The notes under the pieces were generated by a model. That model did no database searches. It was not told the DNA's origin and was given only the letters and a program-made list of their open reading frames with translations. A stretch of 64,000 nucleotides of DNA from Paucihalobacter sp036825875 (GTDB lineage Bacteria > Bacteroidota > Bacteroidia > Flavobacteriales > Flavobacteriaceae): the NCBI RefSeq assembly GCF_036825875.1, contig NZ_DAISXK010000006.1:34550-98549 (forward strand), written 5' to 3'. Each line of letters begins with the position of its first letter. Within the stretch, counting starts at the first letter, position 1. This document shows positions 54,001-63,857 of the stretch, one piece after another. Made by a program: the position numbers and the translations under genes.

Positions 54001-55860
54001 ATGGGAAATTTAGAGGTTTCAAAACTAAATAAGAAAAAAGATAAAGCGCATTACATCCATCAATTGATAAAAGATCTAGAGGCTTTAGATATGATGATCG
54101 AACAGGATTTAATTGAGAAATCACCTATCAGAATAGGTGCAGAGCAGGAGTTTTGCTTGGTAGACCAAGAGTTTATGCCTAAAAACAATTCTCTTGAAGT
54201 TTTAGAAACAATAAACGACAATCACTTTACAACCGAAATTGGCGAGTATAATTTGGAAATAAATTTTGATCCCCTTTTGCTGGAAACCGATTGTTTTTCA
54301 AGACTGCATCAGCAGCTCAAGTATTTGTTGGACAAGGCAAAAGTAGCCGCCGCAAAACACGATACCAAGATATGCCTTACTGGAATTTTACCAACACTCC
54401 GAATACCACACATTTCAGAAAATTATATGACTAAAATAAAGCGTTATGAAGCTTTAAATGAAGCCATAAAAGAGTCTCGCGGACAGGATTTTTTTATTCA
54501 TATAAAGGGTGTAGACGAGCTTAATTTTCTAAGCGAATCAGTAATGCTCGAAGCCTGTAACACCAGTTTTCAAACGCATCTTCAGGTGAGTCCGGACAAT
54601 TTTATAAACACGTATAATTGGGCACAAGCAATTTCAGGTCCGGTGCTGAGCATTTGTACCAATTCGCCACTATTATTTGGTAAAGAACTTTGGGCCGAAA
54701 CTAGAATAGCCCTGTTTAACCAAAGTGTTGATACACGTGCAAATTCGTTTGTTTTAAATGAAAAACAATCGCGGGTGAGCTTTGGAACGCATTGGGAACA
54801 AGGCAGTATTTCGTCTATTTTTAAAGATAATATTTCCAAATTTAGAAGTTTACTCACTTCCGATTTTGATAGCGATAGCGTAACTGTATTAAACCGTGGC
54901 GAGATACCGAAATTAAAAGCTTTAAACCTGCACAACGGCACCGTTTACCGTTGGAATAGAATTTGTTACGGTGTGGGCGACGGAAAACCACACCTTCGTA
55001 TTGAGTGTCGGTACTTACCCTCTGGCCCAACCCTATCCGACGAAATTGCCAATATGATGCTTTGGGTGGGCGTAGTGATTGGTCAAACAAAGGCCTATGA
55101 AGATATCCATACCAAAATGGATTTTAAAGATGTGCGTTCTAATTTTTACAAAGCCTGTAGAAGTGGCATGCAAACCATTTTTACTTGGAATGGTAAAGAT
55201 ATCAGTGCCAAAGAATTGGTTTTAGATGAATTGATTCCCATGGCGTATCGCGGACTTTATAAAATTGGAATTATTCCCAAAGACGCCGAGCACTATCTCT
55301 CTATTATTGAAAATCGCGTGAAATCTTGGAATGGTGCCGAATGGATGGTGAAAAGTTACCGAAATCTTCAAAAAACTAAACGGCCTTTTGAGGCACTTCA
55401 GGTTATGACTTCTTACATGTATGAAAAGCAAGAACACGATTATCCGGTGGCAAGTTGGAGTTTATTAAAAGAAGGCATGTCTTCGCATTTTGATATTAAG
55501 CGTATTGTTAAGCATAATATGAACACCAAGATTTATTCGGTGGACGAAAAGGACAGTTTAGAATTGGTTTCGCATATGATGAAGTGGAACAACATCCATC
55601 ATATGCCAGTCATTAATATCAAAAAAGAAATTATCGGTATTTTAAGCTGGAAAGATATTGAAGATTGTCACCAAGACGAACTTTTGGTAAACCAAACCGT
55701 TAAAGATGTCATGAAAAAAGCACTTATTACCATTGAACCCGACCGTCCAATAAGAGAAGCAAAAATGTTAATGGAAAAACACAAAATACACTGTTTACCG
55801 GTGATATATAAAAATGAATTGGTAGGAATTTTAACTAGTAATGATTTACTAAACGTATGA
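54001..55860 (+). CDS. Glutamate-cysteine-ligase-like (GCS2) enzyme fused to CBS pair
   Basis: The 619-residue protein has a GCS2-type carboxylate-amine ligase region: IRIGAEQEFCLVDQ at about 43-56, EIGEYNLEINFDP, and a LRIECRYLPSGPT segment later. A pair of CBS domains occupies about 505-619 (IHHMPVIN and IHCLPVIY repeats), which usually bind adenine nucleotides and regulate activity. True glutamate-cysteine ligase function is not assured; the amine acceptor is unknown. Its stop overlaps the next ATG (ATGA), so it is coupled with an aspartoacylase-like gene. Confidence 0.8.
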   Translation: MGNLEVSKLNKKKDKAHYIHQLIKDLEALDMMIEQDLIEKSPIRIGAEQEFCLVDQEFMPKNNSLEVLETINDNHFTTEIGEYNLEINFDPLLLETDCFSRLHQQLKYLLDKAKVAAAKHDTKICLTGILPTLRIPHISENYMTKIKRYEALNEAIKESRGQDFFIHIKGVDELNFLSESVMLEACNTSFQTHLQVSPDNFINTYNWAQAISGPVLSICTNSPLLFGKELWAETRIALFNQSVDTRANSFVLNEKQSRVSFGTHWEQGSISSIFKDNISKFRSLLTSDFDSDSVTVLNRGEIPKLKALNLHNGTVYRWNRICYGVGDGKPHLRIECRYLPSGPTLSDEIANMMLWVGVVIGQTKAYEDIHTKMDFKDVRSNFYKACRSGMQTIFTWNGKDISAKELVLDELIPMAYRGLYKIGIIPKDAEHYLSIIENRVKSWNGAEWMVKSYRNLQKTKRPFEALQVMTSYMYEKQEHDYPVASWSLLKEGMSSHFDIKRIVKHNMNTKIYSVDEKDSLELVSHMMKWNNIHHMPVINIKKEIIGILSWKDIEDCHQDELLVNQTVKDVMKKALITIEPDRPIREAKMLMEKHKIHCLPVIYKNELVGILTSNDLLNV

Positions 55861-57059
55861 CAGATTTACTCACCAAAAATAGCGATGAAGCGGTGTGCTA
55901 CAAACGCATTATTAAAACCATTAACGGTAAATTATCTGGTCCTGTGGTCGTGTTTTTTGGTGGTATTCACGGTAACGAAATGGCTGGTAATATTGCCATT
56001 AATAAAGTTTTGAATGATTTAGATGAAGAAAAGATTAATGGAACTATTTATGGTATATCAGGAAACATAAAGGCTTTAAAAGCCAACAAAAGATTCATTG
56101 AAAATGATTTAAACCGACTTTGGACAAAAACTCAAATAAAGGGTTTATTTCAAAATCCAAACCTCAAAAATGAAGAGGCTGAGCAATTAGAAATTTACGA
56201 GTTGTTACAAAATATTATAGCATTTCACCAGGGGCCATTTTATTTTATAGATTTTCACACAACCTCCAGCAAAACCATTCCTTTTATCACTATTAATGAC
56301 GCATTGATAAATAGAAAATTCTCTAGTTTTTTTCCAGTTCCAAAAGTTTTAGGAATTGAAGAATATCTATCTGGGCCGTTATTGAGTTATATTAATGAGC
56401 TTGGCTACGTTTCTTTGGGGTTTGAATCAGGTCAACATTCCGATGAGGCATCTATTGCTCACAGTGTTGCTTTCATCTATTTAACATTGGTGTATACATT
56501 GACATTAAAGGTTGGTGAGGTAAAAGACTTTAGCAAATACGTGAGGCAATTAGAAACTGCTGCTCGATGCAACAATACCACCTATGAAGTTACTTATAGA
56601 CACAAAATTGAAGATGGTGAAATTTTTAAAATGAAACCAGGTTTTAAAAGTTTTGAATTGGTAGATAAACATACTGAAATTGCCACATCCAACCATAAAA
56701 TAATTAAACTCAAAAATAAGGAAACACTGTTCATGCCCTTATACCAGAAAATTGGCGAAGACGGTTACTATTTAATAAAACCAATTTCACCCTTTATTCT
56801 AAGATGCTCCGCAGCTCTACGAAAGTTTAAATTTGATAATTTATTAGTCTGTCTGCCTGGAGTATCTTGGTTTGATAAACCGAACGGCGTCCTGATAGCA
56901 AACACAAAAATCACTAAAGTTTTAGCCAAACAACTATTTCATTTATTGGGCTACAGAAGCCGACAAATCAGTGAAAACCAAATCAAACTAACCAATCGTG
57001 AGCGTGTTAGTAAAGCTAATATGTACAAGGGTTTACTGTGGTATAAGTTCCGAGCCTAA
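55857..57059 (+). CDS. Succinylglutamate desuccinylase/aspartoacylase family protein
   Basis: The 400-residue protein has the zinc carboxypeptidase-like motif GGIHGNEMAG (His 38, Glu 41), NDLNRLW near 83-89 and IDFHTTSS with His 134, the third zinc ligand. The family removes acyl groups from N-acyl amino acids or related compounds. Being coupled to a GCS2/CBS enzyme, it may act on a product or precursor of that ligase. It shares its stop region with the convergent M1 peptidase gene. Confidence 0.87.
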   Translation: MTDLLTKNSDEAVCYKRIIKTINGKLSGPVVVFFGGIHGNEMAGNIAINKVLNDLDEEKINGTIYGISGNIKALKANKRFIENDLNRLWTKTQIKGLFQNPNLKNEEAEQLEIYELLQNIIAFHQGPFYFIDFHTTSSKTIPFITINDALINRKFSSFFPVPKVLGIEEYLSGPLLSYINELGYVSLGFESGQHSDEASIAHSVAFIYLTLVYTLTLKVGEVKDFSKYVRQLETAARCNNTTYEVTYRHKIEDGEIFKMKPGFKSFELVDKHTEIATSNHKIIKLKNKETLFMPLYQKIGEDGYYLIKPISPFILRCSAALRKFKFDNLLVCLPGVSWFDKPNGVLIANTKITKVLAKQLFHLLGYRSRQISENQIKLTNRERVSKANMYKGLLWYKFRA

Positions 57060-58879
57060 TTACTTTTAGTGTTGTTGGCTCTATTTACATCAGCCATACC
57101 ATACTTCGGATCAATTTCTACTGATTGTACAGTTTTTGAAGTCTCAAAAGTGTAGTTAGGATACGCCCAAGCCCAGTCATCAATTATGGTAGATGAGGTA
57201 GGTTTAACTCCACGAATCATTCGCAATGGAATGTAGAAATCTTCAGTAGTCCCATCAGCATAAGTTACCGAAACGTCTAACGGCATAGGCATAAGCCCAA
57301 TGCGCTCCAAAGTAATTTTGGTATTATTAATTTCTGAAACACCATAATCAATAGTGTTGGTGGTTTGCCCAAAATCAATTAAATACCATCCCAACTGCAT
57401 TCCAGAAACTTTTTCGGCTGTTCTTATCACATCATTTGGCGTGGGATGATTAAAGGCAAAGTCTCTGTAGTATTTTTTAATGGTTTTCTTAAGATTTTCT
57501 TCACCCATAATATAACCCAGCTGTGCTAAAAACACCGCACCTTTGCTGTAAGCGGCAGTGCCATACGCTGCATTGTATTCATATCTATCGGCATGTGTGG
57601 TTAGCGGTTGTTCCTTACCCGAAAGTGCCAAACTTATATAACCGCGATAGGAGCTCGCTTGTGGATTTTCTCTGTTTTGATCCATAACCTCGTTCATCGC
57701 CAAATTGCTGATGTAAGAGGTAAAACCTTCATCCATCCATTCGTGTTTAGACTCGTTGGTGGCTAATAAAAACTGAAACCAGGTATGTGCCAATTCGTGG
57801 GCTGTCACGCCAACCAAACTTCCAAAATTACGTTCACCAGTAATGAGGGTGCACATAGCGTATTCCATACCACCATCGCCACCTTGAATAACAGAATACT
57901 GATCGTAAGGATAAACACCTATATTGTTACTAAAATATTGCATAAGCGCTACAGTTTTTGGCTGTAACTTTTTCCAATTATCAAGATACTCAGGCGCTAA
58001 GTCTTTTTTGTAGTAAAAGTGAAGCGTTGGTCCGTTTGGCATAGAAACAGAATCGTGTATAAAATCTGGATCGGCAGCCCAAGTAAAATCGTGCACTTTT
58101 GGGGCTATATAATGAAGTGTTTTTTTGCCGTTTTGAGCTGAAGTTTCACTTTGAAGATATCCTGTACCGCCAACCACATAATTTTTATCGATAGTTAGTT
58201 TAACATCAAAATCACCCCAAACACCATGAAATTCTCTAGCGATGTAGGGATCGGCATGCCAACCTTCAAAGTCGTATTCTGCCATTTTAGGATACCACTG
58301 CGTCATAGATAAGGCCACACCTTCTGAACTGTTTCTGCCTGTACGTCTTACTTGAACAGGTACTTGCGCATCAAAATTCATATTAAAATTAACACTTTCT
58401 CCAGGCAATATAACTTGGGTTAAATCAACTTCTAAAATGGTACCAACAGTTTTATAAGATAATGAGGTGCCGTTTTGTGTTAAGCTATTTACCTTGATGT
58501 AACCAATTTCGTCAGGCTTTAATTTTGAAATTCTATCGCCTACACGTCTGTCTGGATCTGCAATGGTTCTGGATCGTACATCCATTTCACTGCCTGGCTG
58601 AAAAGCATTTAAATGTAAGTGGTAGAATACACGTTTTAATGTGTCTGGTGAGTTATTGGTATAAACCAAGTCTTGCGTTCCTTTGTATTGAAAATTGTCT
58701 ACATTCATATCAATCTCCATTTTGTAATCGACATGCTGCTGCCAATAACCAGGTTGAGAATTTTGCTGATTGAAGGCGTTTTGTTTTTTAATATCACTTG
58801 AATTACTGGTCGCTACTATTTTATTTCCACAAGAAAGCAGTGTTAATAACAAGAAGAATATGGAGAGGTTTAATTTCAT
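57056..58879 (-). CDS. M1 family metallopeptidase, lipoprotein
   Basis: The 607-residue protein begins with a lipoprotein signal (LLLTLLSCGNK) and has the M1 zinc motif HELAHTW with the downstream Glu in WMDEGFTSY. An N-terminal beta domain precedes it. M1 peptidases remove N-terminal residues from peptides. It is probably attached to the outer or inner membrane on the periplasmic side. No -7 element was found upstream; an inverted repeat lies in the gap before it. Confidence 0.93.
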   Translation of the reverse strand: MKLNLSIFFLLLTLLSCGNKIVATSNSSDIKKQNAFNQQNSQPGYWQQHVDYKMEIDMNVDNFQYKGTQDLVYTNNSPDTLKRVFYHLHLNAFQPGSEMDVRSRTIADPDRRVGDRISKLKPDEIGYIKVNSLTQNGTSLSYKTVGTILEVDLTQVILPGESVNFNMNFDAQVPVQVRRTGRNSSEGVALSMTQWYPKMAEYDFEGWHADPYIAREFHGVWGDFDVKLTIDKNYVVGGTGYLQSETSAQNGKKTLHYIAPKVHDFTWAADPDFIHDSVSMPNGPTLHFYYKKDLAPEYLDNWKKLQPKTVALMQYFSNNIGVYPYDQYSVIQGGDGGMEYAMCTLITGERNFGSLVGVTAHELAHTWFQFLLATNESKHEWMDEGFTSYISNLAMNEVMDQNRENPQASSYRGYISLALSGKEQPLTTHADRYEYNAAYGTAAYSKGAVFLAQLGYIMGEENLKKTIKKYYRDFAFNHPTPNDVIRTAEKVSGMQLGWYLIDFGQTTNTIDYGVSEINNTKITLERIGLMPMPLDVSVTYADGTTEDFYIPLRMIRGVKPTSSTIIDDWAWAYPNYTFETSKTVQSVEIDPKYGMADVNRANNTKSN

Positions 58880-58946
58880 CTTTTAATATTTGTTTAATTT
58901 TTTGTTGGATGGAATTCACCAACTGTAATTTCGGTTGATGCCCACT

Positions 58947-58976
58947 AAATTGTTATGATTTATTTCATAACAATTT
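58947..58976. promoter_or_regulatory. 12-bp perfect inverted repeat between S8 and M1 genes
   Basis: AAATTGTTATGA and TCATAACAATTT form a perfect inverted repeat with a 6-nt centre. No T run follows in either direction, so it may be an operator or a weak terminator. Confidence 0.45.
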
Positions 58977-58984
58977 GGTTAAAA

Positions 58985-60604
58985 CTAATTAGAGCTATTC
59001 GCCATTTGCGAGGCTAAAATAAATGCGTTGTAGGCGCTTGCCATTTTCCCAGTTTTAGATAAATCAGCAAACGGACGCACATCACTCGTTTCGCCACCCA
59101 CAACTACTTTAGTATTTAATGCCAATCCAGATTGAAGGATGGCTTCTTTTACTTGGGCAGCCGATAAACTTGGGTAGTATGAACGAATTAAAGCAGCAAT
59201 TCCCGCTACACCTGGTGCAGCCATGGACGTCCCGCCCTGAAATTCGTATTCGTTTTCGGGCATGGTTGAATAAATTTGATCGCCAGGCGCAAAAATGTCA
59301 ACGTTTATTTTTCCGTAATTAGAAAACCCTGAAACCAAATTCGAACCATATTTAGAACTTAAGGAGCCAACTGTAATAACAGTATTCGTGATTTCTGGAC
59401 CATTATTTATAGCATCATTTGGGAAATTATGGTTACTGTCTAGGTCTTTTCCATCGTTACCTGCCGCGTGTACAAATAGCACATCGTTATCGCCCGCATA
59501 TTTAAGCGCATCCATTACCCAATCGCTGTGAGGTGAATACGATTTACCAAAGCTTGCGTTAATTATTTTAGCGCCATTGTCAACAGCATATCTTATAGCT
59601 AATGCAATGTCCTTATCGTATTCATCACCATTAGGAACGGCTCTAATGGCCATAATTTCAACATTATTAGCAACACCATTAGCGCCTAAATTATTATTTC
59701 TTACCGCGGCAATAATTCCCGAAACATGCGTACCGTGACTTTCGGCTTTTTTGATTGGTTTTACATTACCATTACCATAATTGGTATCGGTAATATCATT
59801 AATATCATCGCCGGTGGTTCTACCTCTAAAATCTTTATTTAGATTGTAATTTAAACGTTCGTTTATTTGAGTTAAGCCGTCATTTAGTTCCTTTTTAAAA
59901 GCACTTAAAGATGCCATATCAAGACCGTAAACATATTTTGCCAAACCTACTGCTTGCATTAAGGCTTGATCTTCCGTTTTTATGGCGTTTACCTCTTCTT
60001 TGGTATAATCGTCTTTTTTGAAATGTGCTTTAAGTGTTTCATCGGCACTACTCACTTGAAGTGCAATTTGGTCGTATTGCGTTTTATAACCTGTATACTT
60101 ATTATACTCTTCTTCATATTCCTTTTCGGCTTCAGCATATCTTGGGTCTGAGGTATCGCCGCTTGCTAGCAATCTTACAAATTCTAACTGCTCGTTATAG
60201 GCATCACCTAAAAAGTTCCAACCGTGAATATCGTCAACATAACCATTGCCGTCGTCATCTTTTCCATTATTCGGAATTTCTTTTTTGTTAGTCCATATAA
60301 CACCTCGTAAATCTTCGTGATCAATATCAATTCCCGAATCTATGACGGCGACAATAACTTTGTTCCCTTTTCTATTTTTTATAAGTTCAGCGTAAGTTTT
60401 TTCAACACTCATACCAGGAATGGTATCTTTTACTAAATCTTTGTGGCCCCAGTTTTGTTTTTCGTTTTCAGAAAGTGCCGAAACTTTTAACGGCGAACTG
60501 TCAATATTCTCAATAGGGGTAGAAATAATCGCACCGGTGGCACCACAGCCAAGTAATAACCCGGCAACAACAAGGCTTAAAAATAAATGTTTTAGGTTTT
60601 TCAT
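58985..60604 (-). CDS. S8 family serine peptidase (subtilisin-like), lipoprotein
   Basis: The 539-residue protein has lipobox Cys at 20 (LLLGCGATG) and the catalytic triad motifs VIDSGIDIDHED (Asp near 89), ESHGTHVSG and GGTSMAAPG. Between the Asp and His blocks sits an insert of about 150 residues rich in charged helices (about 130-275). It degrades or processes proteins outside the inner membrane. The insert is also seen, as far as I recall, in other Bacteroidota homologues. Confidence 0.92.
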   Translation of the reverse strand: MKNLKHLFLSLVVAGLLLGCGATGAIISTPIENIDSSPLKVSALSENEKQNWGHKDLVKDTIPGMSVEKTYAELIKNRKGNKVIVAVIDSGIDIDHEDLRGVIWTNKKEIPNNGKDDDGNGYVDDIHGWNFLGDAYNEQLEFVRLLASGDTSDPRYAEAEKEYEEEYNKYTGYKTQYDQIALQVSSADETLKAHFKKDDYTKEEVNAIKTEDQALMQAVGLAKYVYGLDMASLSAFKKELNDGLTQINERLNYNLNKDFRGRTTGDDINDITDTNYGNGNVKPIKKAESHGTHVSGIIAAVRNNNLGANGVANNVEIMAIRAVPNGDEYDKDIALAIRYAVDNGAKIINASFGKSYSPHSDWVMDALKYAGDNDVLFVHAAGNDGKDLDSNHNFPNDAINNGPEITNTVITVGSLSSKYGSNLVSGFSNYGKINVDIFAPGDQIYSTMPENEYEFQGGTSMAAPGVAGIAALIRSYYPSLSAAQVKEAILQSGLALNTKVVVGGETSDVRPFADLSKTGKMASAYNAFILASQMANSSN

Positions 60605-60620
60605 CTTGAAAAAATAAGAA

Positions 60621-61490
60621 TTAAGAATTTAGGTTAAATAGTTCGTTACATGTAAAAACTTGGTTGAGTCTCACACCTTTTTCAGTGTGTTTGACGGTGA
60701 TGATTTGGTTATGCGCATCGTGCTCCAAAAATAGGTAGAAATTTTTATCTGCAGCCAAATTTAAAAAACGTTCTTTTTCATCTAAGGTAAGCAAAGGTCT
60801 AGTATCGTAACCCATCACGAAAGGCAATGGTAAATGACCAGCGGTTGGCAATAAATCGGCCATAAAACAGATGGTTTTATCTTGATAAGTGATCATGGGT
60901 ATCATTTGTTTATCGGTGTGACCGTTTGCAAAAAAGATATCAAAATTTAAATCACACTTTTTTAGAATATCTTGTTCTGGAAGTTTGGTAAATTTAAGCC
61001 TACCGCTGTCTTCCATGGGTAAAATATTTTCTTTTAAAAACGAAGCAACTTCTCTTCTATTAGGTTGTGTTGCCCATTGCCAGTGATCTTTATTGCTCCA
61101 AAAATTGGCATTTTTAAACGCAGGTTCATAACTGGTCCTGTCTTTATTAAATTGAATACTGCCACCACAATGGTCAAAATGTAAATGGGTCAGGAATACA
61201 TCAGTAATATCATCGCGATGAAACCCGTATTTTGCCAAAGATTTATCTATAGATTCATCACCCCATAAATGGTAGTAACTGAAAAATTTTTCCGGTTGTT
61301 TATTGCCCATTCCAGTGTCTATCAAAGTAAGCCGATTGCCATCTTCAATTAAAAGGCAACGGGCGGCAATATCAATCATGTTATGACTATCGGACGGATT
61401 GGTTTTTTGCCAAAGCGATTTTGGAACCACACCGAACATAGCGCCGCCGTCTAATTTAAAATTTCCTGCTTCTATAGGATATAATGTCAT
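60621..61490 (-). CDS. MBL-fold metallo-hydrolase
   Basis: The 289-residue protein has the metallo-beta-lactamase motif THLHFDHCGG at 101-110 (two His, Asp and His), LIDTGMG near 57-63 and a later NGHTDKQM segment. No signal peptide is visible, so it is cytoplasmic. The reaction is unknown; similar proteins include lactonases and thiol-ester hydrolases. It lies 16 bp upstream of the S8 gene, so both may be in one transcript. Confidence 0.87.
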   Translation of the reverse strand: MTLYPIEAGNFKLDGGAMFGVVPKSLWQKTNPSDSHNMIDIAARCLLIEDGNRLTLIDTGMGNKQPEKFFSYYHLWGDESIDKSLAKYGFHRDDITDVFLTHLHFDHCGGSIQFNKDRTSYEPAFKNANFWSNKDHWQWATQPNRREVASFLKENILPMEDSGRLKFTKLPEQDILKKCDLNFDIFFANGHTDKQMIPMITYQDKTICFMADLLPTAGHLPLPFVMGYDTRPLLTLDEKERFLNLAADKNFYLFLEHDAHNQIITVKHTEKGVRLNQVFTCNELFNLNS

Positions 61491-61588
61491 GGTTTATTAA
61501 ATAAATCACAAAGTAACAAAACCTTATTAAATTTAATGAAAACCAGTGTTTTATTAAAATGGATTTAACATTTAGCTCCTAAATTTTT

Positions 61589-63184
61589 TTATTCTGATTT
61601 AGGGTTGTGTTGAGGATCTCTCCAAAAACTTTCCGATTTACTTCGGTCGTCTAAATTGATTAACTCTAACTCAATGTTTTTGGTTTTAGCATTTATTTTA
61701 AAGGCATCAATAATATCGTAAATATCAGGATGAATAAATTTTGCCTCACTACCATCAATGGTAACAGATTCATTCTCTGGAATATGATCTAAAAACAACA
61801 TAATATCGGCTTTATTTAAGAAGGATGTTTCTTGAGCAAGTTTCACAATAATATGATCTTTATCATCACGTGTTATCTTATCGTAGAGATAAGCATTTTT
61901 GTAATTATCTCTTAAAATAAAGAATACTGCAACAGTGCCTCCTATTAAGATTCCCGAAATAAGATCGGTAAACATTACCACTAAAATGGTAATAATAAAC
62001 GGAAGAAATTGCTTCTTTCCTTGCTTGTAAACACTTTTGTAAATAGAAAAACTTGTAAGCTTCGAACCAACCACAAATAACACAGCTGCGAGCGCAGCTA
62101 ATGGAATTTTGTTAAGTATAAACGGTATTAACGCCACACACAACAACATTACAACGCCGTGGGTTATGGTAGCTGTTTTGGTGCGTCCACCAGCATCTAC
62201 GTTTGCCGAAGTTCTAACAATTACAGCGGTTATAGGCAAACCTCCAACAAGTCCCGCAACAATATTACCAATACCTTGTGCTTTTAACTCTCTATTGGTT
62301 GAGGTTCTTCTTTTGTAAGGATCTAACTTATCACCTGCTTCGGTACTTAAAAGTGATTCTAAACTCGCAATAAACATGATGCTTAAGGCGATACCGTAAA
62401 TTTCAAAATTGGCCAATTGGCCAAAATCTGGAAAGTTAAAAAAACTAAAGAATTCAGAAGCGTTGGAGGCAACTGGCAATTCAACAAGATGCCCTTTGCC
62501 CAATGCAAATTCGGGGTAAGATGCCACAAACACTTCGTTCAATAAAATACTTACCACAACAGCCGCCAGTGCAGAAGGGAAATACTTAAAAAACATCATT
62601 TTTTTCAAAACTGGACGCTCCCAAACTAAAATGAGTATTAAGGATACCACGGTAACAATTACAGCACCCCAATTAATATAACCAAATATTTTTGCTATTT
62701 CCGAAAAAGTATTGCCACCAGCGTTATTCAAAAAGGACTCGGAGCCATCAAAAACTCCGTCAATACCAAAAGCATGTGGTATTTGTTTCAGTATCAGTAT
62801 AAGTCCAATAGAAGCTAAAATACCTTTAATCATCGCGTTTGGAAAGAAATAAGCAATAGTTCCCGCTTTTAAATACCCCAGAATTATTTGAAACACACCC
62901 GCAACAACAATCGCAATCAGAACCGCATCAAAGCTTCCTAATGTCTGGATCGCAGTTAATATAACCAAAGCCACACTCGCAGCAGGACCACTTACATTCA
63001 CATTTGAATTACTTAAAAAACCCACAACAATACCGCCAATGATACCTGCAATAATTCCAGAAAATAAGGGCGCGCCCGAGGCCATAGAGATTCCTAAACA
63101 AAGTGGTAATGCGATTAAGAATACAACGAAGCCAGAAATAGCGTCGGTTGCGAAGTGTTTTTTGTACATCTCTATTTTACCCAT
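61589..63184 (-). CDS. SulP family anion transporter with STAS domain
   Basis: The protein (531 residues from ATG 63184) has the SulP motif ISGFVVFLIALPLCLGIS-like segment near the start, SGPAASVALV, about 12 membrane segments, and a C-terminal STAS domain (from about 440). SulP proteins carry sulfate, bicarbonate or other anions; the substrate is unknown here. The frame extends to 63208, but the -7 element lies there, so 63184 is chosen. Repeat-rich DNA lies upstream. Confidence 0.9.
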   Translation of the reverse strand: MGKIEMYKKHFATDAISGFVVFLIALPLCLGISMASGAPLFSGIIAGIIGGIVVGFLSNSNVNVSGPAASVALVILTAIQTLGSFDAVLIAIVVAGVFQIILGYLKAGTIAYFFPNAMIKGILASIGLILILKQIPHAFGIDGVFDGSESFLNNAGGNTFSEIAKIFGYINWGAVIVTVVSLILILVWERPVLKKMMFFKYFPSALAAVVVSILLNEVFVASYPEFALGKGHLVELPVASNASEFFSFFNFPDFGQLANFEIYGIALSIMFIASLESLLSTEAGDKLDPYKRRTSTNRELKAQGIGNIVAGLVGGLPITAVIVRTSANVDAGGRTKTATITHGVVMLLCVALIPFILNKIPLAALAAVLFVVGSKLTSFSIYKSVYKQGKKQFLPFIITILVVMFTDLISGILIGGTVAVFFILRDNYKNAYLYDKITRDDKDHIIVKLAQETSFLNKADIMLFLDHIPENESVTIDGSEAKFIHPDIYDIIDAFKINAKTKNIELELINLDDRSKSESFWRDPQHNPKSE

Positions 63185-63205
63185 CTTGGTTTTTTTAAGA
63201 AGGTG

Positions 63206-63213
63206 CAAAATTA
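63206..63213 (-). promoter_or_regulatory. -7 element of the SulP gene
   Basis: Minus-strand TAATTTTG lies 21 bp before the chosen start and overlaps the longer possible start. Confidence 0.45.
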
Positions 63214-63789
63214 GTGATAAATCGAAGAGTAGCAGCCCAATTGAATGTTAAATAATTGTAAACTTGTGATCTAGAATTTGGTCAAAACCACCATCCGTGA
63301 AAATCTGTGTCTAAAAATAAATAAAGCCATCTATTCAATCAATTTGCATAGTTGCTTACTCTTTAGATACTAGGGAAAAGGCAACAATCACATCTTAAAA
63401 CCGAAACAACTTAAATCTGTGCAAATCTGTGTAATCCGTGTCTAAAAATAAATAAAGCCATCCGTGATATCAGATTGACAGGCTACTTTTTGCCTATCCT
63501 TTTTGGATCGGAAATGGCAAAAAAATCTTTGTTTCCTTAACTCATGCCCCATTAGGGACATCATATTGGTAGCAACATTAATGTGCCTTTAGGTACATCA
63601 TATAAATTTCCGTAAATCATAATTATAAAGACCACCGTAAAATCAACACAGCCTAAATCTGTGACAATCCGTGAAATTCGTGTCTAAAATCAATAAAGCC
63701 ATCTACACAATCATACTTGCACAGAACTTTTTTTTCCTTCTTATAGAAACTAGAGAAAAAGCAAAATCCCGTCCATGCTTCCTAAACAC

Positions 63790-63807
63790 ATGTCCCATAA
63801 GGGACAT
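63790..63807. repeat. Small hairpin in the right-end array (type 1)
   Basis: ATGTCCC and GGGACAT form a 7-bp stem with a 4-nt loop. A related imperfect copy is at about 63544-63561. Confidence 0.75.
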
Positions 63808-63839
63808 TATATTGGTAGCAAAATTACAGTATTTGCCTA

Positions 63840-63857
63840 ATGTGCCTTTAGGCACAT
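63840..63857. repeat. Small hairpin in the right-end array (type 2)
   Basis: ATGTGCC and GGCACAT form a 7-bp stem with loop TTTA. A copy with one change is at 63581-63598. Both hairpin types occur in the same order about 33 bp apart in each copy, followed by ATATAAATTTCCGTAAAT. Confidence 0.75.
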
